DNA of 64,000 nucleotides from an uncultured Paracoccaceae bacterium (GTDB lineage Bacteria > Pseudomonadota > Alphaproteobacteria > Rhodobacterales > Rhodobacteraceae): the NCBI GenBank assembly GCA_947498985.1, contig CANMMF010000005.1, positions 1-64,000 on the forward strand. The letters are read 5' to 3'. Of the stretch, positions 53,677 to 62,258 are shown piece by piece (within the stretch, counting starts at the first letter, position 1; each line of letters begins with the position of its first letter). Under the pieces are notes generated by a model, which was not told the DNA's origin, did not search any database, and worked only from the letters and a program-made list of their open reading frames with translations. The position numbers and the translations under genes were made by a program.

Positions 53677-53702
53677 GGGCCGGGCGCTGCGGCGCCCCGC
53701 CC
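53677..53702 (+). promoter_or_regulatory. GC-rich stem-loop after the second Dpp binding-protein gene
   Basis: GGGCCGGGCGC (53677-53687) pairs with GCGCCCCGCCC (53692-53702), 11 positions with one C-C mismatch, loop TGCG, starting eight bases after the stop. Same placement as at 1895, 26620 and 45229. Confidence 0.6.
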
Positions 53703-53729
53703 GCCTCGCAACCGCCCGGGAGGGCCAAA

Positions 53730-54671
53730 TTGGCCTATATCATCAACCGTTTGCTGTCGGTGGCACTGACCCTGCTGCTGATCTCGCTGATCACCTTTGT
53801 GGTGACCAACATCCTGCCCGGGGATGTGGCGATGGTGATCATGGGCACGCAATCCAACCCCGAAGCGCTGGAGGGGCTGCGCGAAAGCCTTGGCCTCAAC
53901 GATCCGCTGATCGTGCAATACGGGCGCTGGATCACCGGCATGCTGACCGGCGACTGGGGCCGCAGCCTGGTCTTCAAGGAGGCGATCGGGCCGCTTATCG
54001 CCGACAAGGTCACGGCCTCGGCGCTGATTGTGGTGATGTCGATGAGCATCGCGCTGACGGCGGCCATTCCGCTGGGGGTCTGGGCTGCGGTGCACCGCGA
54101 CAAATGGCAGGACAACGCCGCCTCGACCACGGCGCTGCTGGGCGTCTCGCTGCCGGATTTCTTCTGGGGCATCATGCTGATCCTGCTTTTCGCGCGCTAT
54201 CTGGGCTGGCTGCCAAGCTCCGGCTTCGTGCATCCGGCGGAGGATTTCGTGGGCGCGGTGCGCCACGCGTTCCTGCCATCGCTGGCGCTCGGGCTGGGGC
54301 TCATGGCGCATCTGACGCGCATGACCCGGTCGACCATGACGTCGATCCTCGGGCAGGAGTTTATCCGCGTCGCCCGCGCCAAGGGGTTGACGGAGCGCAC
54401 CGTGATCTGGCGCTACGGGCTGGCCAACGCCATCGGGCCGGTGATGACGGTGGCCGGGCTGCAGGTGGGCTATCTCTTCGGCTCGATCATCGTGATCGAG
54501 AGCCTCTTCAACTTCACCGGCATGGGCTGGCTGACCTACCAGGCGCTGCTCAACCGTGACATCCCGCTGATCCAGAGCACGGTCTTTGTGATCGCGGCGG
54601 TGGTCATGATCACCAATCTGATCGTCGATCTGCTTTACGTGGCCATCGACCCGCGGATCAAGCTGCCATGA
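53730..54671 (+). CDS. Dpp-type ABC transporter permease (DppB), second system
   Basis: 313 residues, TTG start at 53730 after GGGAGGG. YIINRLLSVALTLLLISLIT, ILPGDVAMVIMGTQSN and the EAA loop IRVARAKGLTERTVIWRYGL match DppB. Six transmembrane helices expected. Overlaps DppC by four bases. Confidence 0.92.
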   Translation: MAYIINRLLSVALTLLLISLITFVVTNILPGDVAMVIMGTQSNPEALEGLRESLGLNDPLIVQYGRWITGMLTGDWGRSLVFKEAIGPLIADKVTASALIVVMSMSIALTAAIPLGVWAAVHRDKWQDNAASTTALLGVSLPDFFWGIMLILLFARYLGWLPSSGFVHPAEDFVGAVRHAFLPSLALGLGLMAHLTRMTRSTMTSILGQEFIRVARAKGLTERTVIWRYGLANAIGPVMTVAGLQVGYLFGSIIVIESLFNFTGMGWLTYQALLNRDIPLIQSTVFVIAAVVMITNLIVDLLYVAIDPRIKLP

Positions 54672-55486
54672 GCGGGTTCTTCACCGGAAAGGGCATCTTT
54701 GGCGGCGGAATTGTGCTTTTGGTTCTGTCGGTTGCGCTCTTTGCGCCGCTGCTTGTCCCTGACGCATGGGCCACGCAGATGGACATGCGCGCGCGGCTGG
54801 CGGGGCCGAGCCTGGCGCATCCGATGGGTACCGACCAGCTGGGGCGGGATCTGATGTACCGCATGTTGCTGGGCGCGCAAAGCTCGATCCTGATCGCTGG
54901 CACGGCGGTGCTCATGAGCCTGGTGATCGGGCTGCCGCTCGGCGTGATCTCGGGCTATTTCGGTGGCTGGCTCGACAATGTTCTGATGCGGCTGGTGGAC
55001 ACGCTGCTGGCCTTTCCGGCGCTGCTTCTGGCGTTAACGATTTCCGCCGTTCTCGGCCCGAATTTCACCAATACGATCATCGCCATCGGCATCGCCTTCA
55101 CCCCTTATCTGGCGCGCATCATCCGCGGCGAGGCGCTGCGCGTGGCGCAGATGCCCTATGTGGAGGCGGCGCGGGCGGCGGGCACCAACGACCTCTGGAT
55201 GATCGTCCGCCACGTGCTGCCCAACATCATGCCGCCGATCATCGTGCAGGCCACGATCAGCCTGGCCTTTGCCATCCTCGCCGAGGCGGGCCTCAGCTTT
55301 CTCGGCCTCGGCACGCAGCCGCCCGATGCCAGCTGGGGGCTGATGATCCAGGCCAGCCGCGATTATCTCGACATCGCGCCATGGACAGCCCTTGTGCCCG
55401 GTGCTGCGGTGGCGATCACCGTGCTGGGGCTCAACATGTTCGGCGACGTGCTGCGCGATGTGCTGGATCCGAGGGTGGCGTCATGA
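54668..55486 (+). CDS. Dpp-type ABC transporter permease (DppC), second system
   Basis: 272 residues. HPMGTDQLGRDLMYRMLLGA signature, EAA loop VEAARAAGTNDLWMIVRHVL, then MFGDVLRDVLDPRVAS. A shorter N-terminal arm than the first system's DppC. Overlaps the DppDF gene by four bases. Confidence 0.92.
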   Translation: MSGFFTGKGIFGGGIVLLVLSVALFAPLLVPDAWATQMDMRARLAGPSLAHPMGTDQLGRDLMYRMLLGAQSSILIAGTAVLMSLVIGLPLGVISGYFGGWLDNVLMRLVDTLLAFPALLLALTISAVLGPNFTNTIIAIGIAFTPYLARIIRGEALRVAQMPYVEAARAAGTNDLWMIVRHVLPNIMPPIIVQATISLAFAILAEAGLSFLGLGTQPPDASWGLMIQASRDYLDIAPWTALVPGAAVAITVLGLNMFGDVLRDVLDPRVAS

Positions 55487-57267
55487 CCGCGCTGGTCTCT
55501 ATCGACAAGCTGCGCGTGGGCTTCGGCGGTGCCGCGGCGGTCAAGGATGTGAGCTTTGACATCGCGCCCGGAGAGACGGTCTGCATCGTCGGCGAAAGCG
55601 GGTCGGGCAAGTCGGTCACTTCGCTGTCGCTGATGCGGCTGGTGGAGTTCGGCGGCGGCGAGATCCTCGACGGGCGTCTGGTGCTGGACCGCGAGAGCGG
55701 CCCGCTCGATCTGGCGCGCGCCGACACCGAGACCATGCAGCAGATCCGCGGCGGCGAGATCGGCATGATCTTTCAGGAGCCGATGACCTCGCTCAACCCG
55801 GTCTTCACCATCGAGCGGCAGCTGACCGACGGGCTGCGCATGCACCAGCCGCTGAGCGCCACGCAGGCCCGCGCCCGGGCGCTGGAACTGCTCAAGGAGG
55901 TGCGTATCCCCGAGCCCGAACGACGGCTCCGGCAATATCCGCACGAGCTGTCGGGCGGCATGCGCCAGCGGGTGGTGATCGCCATCGCCATGGCCTGCCG
56001 TCCGCGGCTGCTGATCGCCGATGAGCCGACGACCGCGCTCGATGTCACGATCCAGGCGGAGATCCTGGCGCTGATCAACCGGCTCAAACGCGAGACCGGC
56101 ATGGCGGTGATGTTCATCACCCATGACATGGCCGTGGTGGCCCAGATCGCCGACCGCGTGGTGGTGATGTATCGCGGCGACGTGGTGGAAACCGGCCCGG
56201 TGGCGGAGATCTTTGCCAATCCGCGCGCCGAGTACACCCGCGCCCTGCTGGCCGCCGTGCCGCGACTGGGAGAGATGAAGGGCAAGGCGGCGCCGGAGCC
56301 CTTGCGGCTGGTGGGCGATGACCGGGCGGTGACACCGCTCACGCCGCGCGCGGTGCCCGAGCCTCTGCTCGAAGTGCGCAACCTCACGACACGGTTCCCG
56401 GTCAAGGGCGGCGTGCTGCGCCGGACGGTGGCGCAGGTGCATGCGGTGGAGGATGTGAGCTTTACCCTGAACAAGGGCGAGACGCTGAGCCTCGTGGGGG
56501 AATCGGGCTGCGGCAAGTCGTCCTGCGGACGCTCGATCCTGCGGCTGGTGGAGCCTGTATCGGGCTCTGTTTTTCTTGGTGGCGATGACGTGCTGGCGCA
56601 AACCAAACCGGCTCTGCGCGCCATGCGGCGGCGCATGCAGATGATCTTTCAGGATCCCTTTGCCTCGCTTAACCCCTACATGAGGTTGCAGGCGCAAATC
56701 ACCGAACCGATGAAGAATTTCGGCATCGACGGCGGGATCGAGAAGGCCGCGGAGCTTCTCGACCGCGTGGATCTGCCGCGCGATTATCTGCGCCGCTTTC
56801 CGCATGAGCTTTCGGGCGGACAACGCCAGCGCATCGCCATCGCCCGCGCGCTGGCGGTCTCACCCAGTCTCATCGTGGCCGATGAGGCGGTCTCGGCGCT
56901 CGATGTGAGCGTGCAGGCGCAGGTTCTGAACCTGATGATGGAGCTGCAGGCCGATCTCGACCTCAGCTTTCTGTTCATCAGCCACGACATGGCGGTGGTC
57001 GAGCGCGTCAGCCACCACGTGGCAGTCATGTATCTTGGGCGCATTGTCGAGATCGGACCGCGCGCGGCGGTCTTCGAGAACCCGCAACACGCCTATACCA
57101 GAGCGCTGATGGCCGCCGTGCCCATCGCCGATCCGGCCACCCGCAAGCTAGACGGCGACCTGCGGTTCAAGCCGATCCCGTCGCCGATCTTTCCGCTCGA
57201 TCACCAGCCTGCGCCCTCGGTCTACGACACCGTCGGCCAGAATCACCGCGTTCTCAAGGAGGTATGA
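55483..57267 (+). CDS. Fused double ATP-binding protein (DppD-DppF), second system
   Basis: 594 residues with two full ATPase domains. First: VGESGSGKS, LSGGMRQRVVIAIAM, LLIADEPTTALDVT (about residues 1-265). Second: VGESGCGKS, LSGGQRQRIAIARAL, LIVADEAVSALDVS (about 300-570). The second Walker B reads DEAVS where DEPVS is usual. Fusion of both ATPases is common in such systems; here the first system has them separate. The stop is directly followed by the M20 gene start. Confidence 0.93.
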   Translation: MTALVSIDKLRVGFGGAAAVKDVSFDIAPGETVCIVGESGSGKSVTSLSLMRLVEFGGGEILDGRLVLDRESGPLDLARADTETMQQIRGGEIGMIFQEPMTSLNPVFTIERQLTDGLRMHQPLSATQARARALELLKEVRIPEPERRLRQYPHELSGGMRQRVVIAIAMACRPRLLIADEPTTALDVTIQAEILALINRLKRETGMAVMFITHDMAVVAQIADRVVVMYRGDVVETGPVAEIFANPRAEYTRALLAAVPRLGEMKGKAAPEPLRLVGDDRAVTPLTPRAVPEPLLEVRNLTTRFPVKGGVLRRTVAQVHAVEDVSFTLNKGETLSLVGESGCGKSSCGRSILRLVEPVSGSVFLGGDDVLAQTKPALRAMRRRMQMIFQDPFASLNPYMRLQAQITEPMKNFGIDGGIEKAAELLDRVDLPRDYLRRFPHELSGGQRQRIAIARALAVSPSLIVADEAVSALDVSVQAQVLNLMMELQADLDLSFLFISHDMAVVERVSHHVAVMYLGRIVEIGPRAAVFENPQHAYTRALMAAVPIADPATRKLDGDLRFKPIPSPIFPLDHQPAPSVYDTVGQNHRVLKEV

Positions 57268-58434
57268 ATGCCGATCCGCAACCGATTTGCCGAACTTCAT
57301 CCGGAGATCACCGCCTGGCGACGCGATCTGCACGCGCATCCGGAGCTGCAATACGATCTGCCCCGCACTGCCGGGATTGTCGCCGAGAAGCTGCGCCTGT
57401 TCGGCTGCGACGCGGTGGTCGAGGGGGTCGGGCGCACCGGCGTTGTGGGGCTGATCCACGGCCGGGATGGCGCGGGCGGCAAGACCATCGGTCTGCGCGC
57501 CGACATGGATGCGCTGCCGATCTTCGAGGCGACGGGGGCCGCGCATGCTTCGACCACGGAAGGCAGGATGCATGCCTGCGGCCATGACGGTCACACCGCT
57601 ATGCTGCTGGGGGCGGCGCAATATCTCGCGGAGACGCGCAACTTCAACGGCACGGTTGCGGTGGTCTTCCAGCCCGCCGAAGAGGGCGGCGCCGGGGCCG
57701 AGGCAATGGTGCAGGACGGGCTCATCGACCGCTTCGGCATCTCCGAGATCTACGGGCTGCACAACTCTCCGCTGCTGCCGCTGGGTCAGTTCGCGATCCG
57801 GTCGGGGCCGTTCTACGCCGCGGTCGACAGCTTTCACATCACCGTGCGCGGCAAGGGCGGGCACGCGGCGCGGCCCAACAACACCGTCGACACCACGCTG
57901 GTCGGCTCGGCCATCGTCATGGCGCTGCAGAGCATCGTGTCGCGCAACACCGATCCGCAGCAGCCGCTGGTGGTGTCGGTGTCGTCCTTTCGCACCGAAA
58001 GCGAGGCGTTCAACGTCATTCCCGAACACGCGATCCTGCGCGGCACCGTGCGCAGCTTTGACCGCGAGGTGCGCGGCATGACGCTCGACCGGATCGAGAC
58101 CATCGCCAAGTTCACCGCCGAAAGCTATGGCGCGGATGCGGTGCTGGGCTTTGACGAGGAACCCTATCCTGTCATGGCCAATCACGAGACACAAACCGCG
58201 TTCTGCGCCCAGGCCGCGCGCGAGGTGGCGGGGGATTGTGACACAAACGCGCCGCGCACCACCGGCGGCGAGGATTTCGCCTATATGCTGGAAGCCTGTC
58301 CCGGCGCCTATATCCAGCTTGGCATCGGGCAGGGGCCGGGGCTGCACCATCCCGAATACGATTTCAACGACGAGGTGATCCCCACCGGCTGCTCCTACTG
58401 GGTGGCGCTGGCGGAACAAAGGTTGCCGGCATGA
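57268..58434 (+). CDS. M20-family amidohydrolase/metallopeptidase
   Basis: 388 residues of the M20D (hippurate/N-acyl-amino acid hydrolase) family. Metal ligands in LRADMDALPIFE, MHACGHDGHTAMLLG, FQPAEEGGAGAEAM, and a dimerisation lid domain (VRGKGGHAARPNNTVD). The TTGGEDFAYMLE segment completes the site. It hydrolyses amide bonds of N-acyl or amidated amino acids in the cytoplasm. AAGGAGG precedes the ATG; it overlaps the acetamidase gene by four bases. Confidence 0.92.
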   Translation: MPIRNRFAELHPEITAWRRDLHAHPELQYDLPRTAGIVAEKLRLFGCDAVVEGVGRTGVVGLIHGRDGAGGKTIGLRADMDALPIFEATGAAHASTTEGRMHACGHDGHTAMLLGAAQYLAETRNFNGTVAVVFQPAEEGGAGAEAMVQDGLIDRFGISEIYGLHNSPLLPLGQFAIRSGPFYAAVDSFHITVRGKGGHAARPNNTVDTTLVGSAIVMALQSIVSRNTDPQQPLVVSVSSFRTESEAFNVIPEHAILRGTVRSFDREVRGMTLDRIETIAKFTAESYGADAVLGFDEEPYPVMANHETQTAFCAQAAREVAGDCDTNAPRTTGGEDFAYMLEACPGAYIQLGIGQGPGLHHPEYDFNDEVIPTGCSYWVALAEQRLPA

Positions 58435-59366
58435 AGGTCGGGGCCGGGCCGGAGACTTGCCACTGGGGCTATTTCGACGCCACCCGCGCCCCTGTCGCCC
58501 ATGTGCAAAGCGGTGCGGAGGTGGTGATCGACACCGTCTCCGGCGCGCCGCAGGTGTTGCCCGGTGACGGCTATCACGTGCCGCCCGAACTGCTGGAGAT
58601 CCATGCCGCCGGTCTTCCGGGCATGCCGGGTCATATCCTGACCGGTCCCTTGGCGGTGGAGGGGGCCGCGCCGGGGGATGTGCTGCAGGTCGACATTCTC
58701 GACGTGGCGCTGCGCCAGGACTGGGGTTACACGGTGATCCGCCCGCTGGCGGGCACCTTGCCGCAGGATTTCCCCGACACCCACGCGGTGACCATCGATC
58801 TGGATGCCGAGGCCGGACAGGCGCGCTTGCCCTGGGGCGGCACGCTGCCGCTTTCGCCCTTCTTCGGGGTGATGGGTGTCGCCCCGCCGCCGGGCTGGGG
58901 CCGGATCTCAACCATCGAGCCAAGGGCCCATGGCGGCAATCTCGACAACAAGGAACTGGTCGCGGGAACAACGCTTTACCTGCCGGTCTTCAACCATGGC
59001 GCGCTGTTTTCCTGCGGTGACGGGCACGGGACGCAGGGCGACGGAGAGGTCTGCGTGACCGCCATCGAGACAGCCCTGCAGGGCCGGTTCCGCCTGACCG
59101 TGCGGCGCGATCTGGACCTGAGCTATCCCGAGGCGGAGACGCCGACGCACTGGATCACCATGGGCCTGAACGCGGATCTCGACATCTGCGTCGAGATCGC
59201 GCTCAGACGGATGATCGCGCTGGTTGCGGACCGTGCGGGGATCACGCGGGAAGAGGCCTATATGCTGTGCTCCCTGGCGGGCGATCTGCGGATCACCCAG
59301 ACCGTGAACCGCGAAAAGGGTGTGCATATGATGATGGCGAAGGAGCGGCTGCAGCCGCGCGGCTGA
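58431..59366 (+). CDS. Acetamidase/formamidase family protein
   Basis: 311 residues. The HGGNLDNKELVAGTTLYLPV and NHGALFSCGDGHGTQGDGEV segments are hallmarks of the FmdA/AmdA family, which releases ammonia from small amides. WITMGLNADLDICVEIAL and LAGDLRITQTVNREKGVHMM follow. Last gene of the second Dpp cluster, suggesting the imported compound yields a short-chain amide or ammonia. Exact amide unknown. Confidence 0.9.
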   Translation: MKVGAGPETCHWGYFDATRAPVAHVQSGAEVVIDTVSGAPQVLPGDGYHVPPELLEIHAAGLPGMPGHILTGPLAVEGAAPGDVLQVDILDVALRQDWGYTVIRPLAGTLPQDFPDTHAVTIDLDAEAGQARLPWGGTLPLSPFFGVMGVAPPPGWGRISTIEPRAHGGNLDNKELVAGTTLYLPVFNHGALFSCGDGHGTQGDGEVCVTAIETALQGRFRLTVRRDLDLSYPEAETPTHWITMGLNADLDICVEIALRRMIALVADRAGITREEAYMLCSLAGDLRITQTVNREKGVHMMMAKERLQPRG

Positions 59367-59482
59367 GGCCGGGCAACAGGATGGCGCGACCGGGCGGCGC
59401 GAGAAGGCTTTGCGGCCGTCCGGCTTTACAACCACACCCTTCCTTGTGTTGACTGCTCTCACGCGAGGCAGAGGAGGGGGCC

Positions 59483-61417
59483 ATGCCCAACAAGACCGTC
59501 TCACCCGAGGCCGCCGCGGCTCTGATCGCCGATGGCGACACCGTGACCACGTCGGGATTTGTCGGGATCGGCGTGCCGGAAACGCTGCTTTGCGCGGCGC
59601 AGGACCGGTTTCTGGCCACCGGCGCGCCCGCGGATCTCACGCTCTTCTTTGCCGCCGGCCAGGGCGATGGAAAGGATCGCGGGCTCAACCATTTTGCCCA
59701 TGAGGGCATGCTGAAACGCGTGGTCGGCGGGCATTGGGGGCTCATTCCCAAGGTCGGGCGCTTCGCGGCGGACGGGCAGATCGAAGCCTACAACCTGCCG
59801 CAGGGCGTGATCAGCCAGATGTATCGCGATATCGCCGCAGGCAAACCCGGCACGCTGAGCCGTGTGGGGCTCGAGACCTTTGTCGATCCGCGCAAGGGCG
59901 GCGGCAAGCTCAACGCCATCACGACCGAAGATCTGGTGCGGCTGATGCAGATCGATGGCGAAGAGTGCCTGTTCTACAAGGCCTTGCCCATCGATGTCGC
60001 ACTCCTGCGCGGCAGCACCGCCGACACCAGCGGCAATGTCACGATGGAAAACGAGGCGCTGACCATCGACAATCTCGCGCAGGCGATGGCGGCGAAGAAT
60101 TCCGGCGGCGTGGTGATCGTGCAGGTGGAGCAGGTGGTGGCGCGCGGCTCGCTCAATCCGCGCGACGTGGAGATCCCGGGCGCGCTGGTCGATGCGGTGG
60201 TGATCTCGCAGCCCGCAGACCACATGCAGACCTTCCGGACGGCGTTTTCGCCCGCCTTTACAGGGCGTTACCGCAAACCTGCCGAAGAGGCAGGCAGCAT
60301 GGCGCTCGACGCGCGCAAGGTGATCGCACGGCGCGCGGCCTTCGAATTGCCGGTCAACGGCGTGGTCAATCTGGGCATCGGCATGCCCGAAGGCGTGGCC
60401 GCGGTCGCCGGTGAGGAAAAGCTGCTGGATCACCTGACGCTGACCGCAGAGCCCGGGGTGATCGGCGGACAGCCTGCTTCGGGGCTCGATTTCGGGGCGG
60501 CGGTGAACACCGACGCGGTGATCGCGCAGAACCAGCAGTTCGATTTCTATGATGGCGGCGGGCTCGATATCGCGATTCTCGGCATGGCGGAGGTGGACGC
60601 GCAAGGCTCTGTCAACGTGTCGAAATTCGGACCACGGCTGGCGGGGGCGGGCGGGTTCATCAACATCAGCCAGAACGCGCGCCGGGTGGTCTTTACCGGC
60701 ACATTTACGTCCGTCGCACTGGATGTGGCGGTGGTGGACGGCGCGCTGCAGATCCGCTCGGAGGGGCGCGTGCGGAAATGTGTGCCCGAGGTCGAGCATG
60801 TGACGTTTTTCGGCCCGCGCGCGGCGCGGCTCGGCCAGCCGGTGCTTTTTGTGACCGAACGCTGCGTCTTTCGTCTGCGCGCCGACGGGCTGGAACTGGT
60901 CGAGATCGCGCCCGGCGTCGATCTGGAGCGCGATATCCTGAGCCGGATGGCGTTCCGCCCGATCATCGAGGACGTGGCGGAGATGGACCCGCGCATCTTT
61001 GCCGACGCACCCATGGCGCTCGATGTGGATCTGCTGGCGCTCGATCTGGAAACGCGGATCGCGCTCGATCCCGGCGCGGAGCGGCTCTTTATCAATCTCG
61101 AGAAACTGCGGATCCGCAATCAGGGCGATGTCGACCGGATCGTGGCACGGGTGCACGCGGTCTGCGGCGCGCTCGATCACCGGGTCGACGCGATTGTGAA
61201 TTACGACGCGACGGTGATCTATCCGGAGATCGAGGACAGCTATTCGGCTGCCGTCGCATCGCTGGAAGAGCGCTATTACCGCAGCATCACGCGCTATTCG
61301 GCCTCTGCCTTCATGCGGCTGAAGCTGGGCAAGGTCTTTGCCCGTTCGAAAGCGGCGCATATCTTTGAATCCGAAGGCGAAGCGCGGCATTTCCTCGACC
61401 ATCACGCGCGGTCGTAA
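59483..61417 (+). CDS. Fused acyl-CoA:acetate/3-ketoacid CoA-transferase with extra C-terminal domain
   Basis: 644 residues. Alpha and beta halves of family I CoA-transferases are fused (YdiF/propionate CoA-transferase type): GFVGIGVPETLL in the first half, NLGIGMPEGVAAVAG and the catalytic Glu323 in LTAEPGVIGG in the second. The core ends near residue 515; about 130 residues follow (ERLFINLEKLRIRNQGDVDR, DAIVNYDATVIYPEIEDSYS) that YdiF-type enzymes of about 530 residues lack. It moves CoA between short acids. 116 bases separate it from the previous gene, so it may have its own promoter. Confidence 0.9.
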   Translation: MPNKTVSPEAAAALIADGDTVTTSGFVGIGVPETLLCAAQDRFLATGAPADLTLFFAAGQGDGKDRGLNHFAHEGMLKRVVGGHWGLIPKVGRFAADGQIEAYNLPQGVISQMYRDIAAGKPGTLSRVGLETFVDPRKGGGKLNAITTEDLVRLMQIDGEECLFYKALPIDVALLRGSTADTSGNVTMENEALTIDNLAQAMAAKNSGGVVIVQVEQVVARGSLNPRDVEIPGALVDAVVISQPADHMQTFRTAFSPAFTGRYRKPAEEAGSMALDARKVIARRAAFELPVNGVVNLGIGMPEGVAAVAGEEKLLDHLTLTAEPGVIGGQPASGLDFGAAVNTDAVIAQNQQFDFYDGGGLDIAILGMAEVDAQGSVNVSKFGPRLAGAGGFINISQNARRVVFTGTFTSVALDVAVVDGALQIRSEGRVRKCVPEVEHVTFFGPRAARLGQPVLFVTERCVFRLRADGLELVEIAPGVDLERDILSRMAFRPIIEDVAEMDPRIFADAPMALDVDLLALDLETRIALDPGAERLFINLEKLRIRNQGDVDRIVARVHAVCGALDHRVDAIVNYDATVIYPEIEDSYSAAVASLEERYYRSITRYSASAFMRLKLGKVFARSKAAHIFESEGEARHFLDHHARS

Positions 61418-61458
61418 ACGCGCGCGCGGCTCAGTGTAAGCAAATCAGGGCCAGACGG

Positions 61459-62196
61459 TCAGGGCGCGCGCCGCGCCTCGCGGGTCTTGAGCACTTCGCC
61501 GGCCAGCGTCTGGGTGTAGTGGCAAAGCGCCTCCAGCCCCGCATCGGCCGCGCCCGCGTCGCGGCGGTCGAGCGCGTCGGCGATGCGATTGTGCAGCCGG
61601 ATGATCTCGGCCCGCGAGCGCGCGGTGAAGGTGATCATGTTCATCAGCGGCTGCATGCCTTCGACCGCCCCCGCCAGCTGATAAGAGAGCACCGGGTTGT
61701 GCGCGCCATCCACCAGCGCGCGGTGGAAGGTCACGTCGGAGGCGCAGAACGCCTCGTCGCTGAGCCCGTCCTGGCCCTGGCGGTGGATCTCCGCCCGCAT
61801 GGTGGCCAGCTGGTCGGCGGTGCGGCGCGTGGCGGCAAGCGGCGCGCAGGCCCGCTCAAGCGCAAACCGCGCCTCGCAGGCGGTGTCGAACGACACGTGG
61901 TTCATCGACAGGAGCAGCGTCGAGGTGGTGATCTGCTGGCCGTAGGCCTCCTCGAAGGACAGCCGGTTCACAAACGCCCCGCCAAACGCGCCGCGCTGGG
62001 TGCGGATCAGCGATTGCGCCGCCAGCCGTTTCAGCGCCTCGCGCACGGTGGTGCGGGAGACGTCGAACTGCTCGGCCAGCTCCGCCTCGGACGGCAGCCG
62101 CTCATCGACGATCAGCTGCCCCGACATGATGGCATCGCGGATCGCCTTGGCGATCTGGGCGGAGAGGTCGGCGGAGGAGGATGGGTCAATTTTCAT
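61459..62196 (-). CDS. FadR-type GntR-family transcriptional regulator
   Basis: 245 residues. Winged helix at about 10-75 (ERLPSEAELAEQFDVSRTTV, LIRTQRGAFGGAFV), then an FCD domain with DVTFHRALVDGAHNPVLSYQ and the metal-type HNRIADALDRRDAGAAD. The ATG at 62196 is two bases from an inverted repeat, implying autorepression. It is convergent with the CoA-transferase gene and divergent from the DUF2182 operon, either of which could be a target. Confidence 0.92.
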   Translation of the reverse strand: MKIDPSSSADLSAQIAKAIRDAIMSGQLIVDERLPSEAELAEQFDVSRTTVREALKRLAAQSLIRTQRGAFGGAFVNRLSFEEAYGQQITTSTLLLSMNHVSFDTACEARFALERACAPLAATRRTADQLATMRAEIHRQGQDGLSDEAFCASDVTFHRALVDGAHNPVLSYQLAGAVEGMQPLMNMITFTARSRAEIIRLHNRIADALDRRDAGAADAGLEALCHYTQTLAGEVLKTREARRAP

Positions 62197-62197
62197 T

Positions 62198-62221
62198 TGT
62201 CAGACAATTAAATGTCTGACA
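62198..62221. promoter_or_regulatory. Operator-like inverted repeat for the divergent GntR regulator
   Basis: TGTCAGACA (62198-62206) and TGTCTGACA (62213-62221), perfect 9-bp arms around ATTAAA. It begins directly before the regulator start and 37 bases before the DUF2182 gene. TGTC-N-GACA arms are typical of FCD regulators in alphaproteobacteria, so autoregulation and control of the divergent operon are inferred. Confidence 0.75.
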
Positions 62222-62258
62222 TTTCTTTCGTCAAGGGTGAGTCGCGGTGGAGGGCGGC

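Noticed and set aside
59501-61405. Long minus-strand frame opposite the CoA-transferase
   Set aside because: His/Arg-rich antisense shadow with no motifs.
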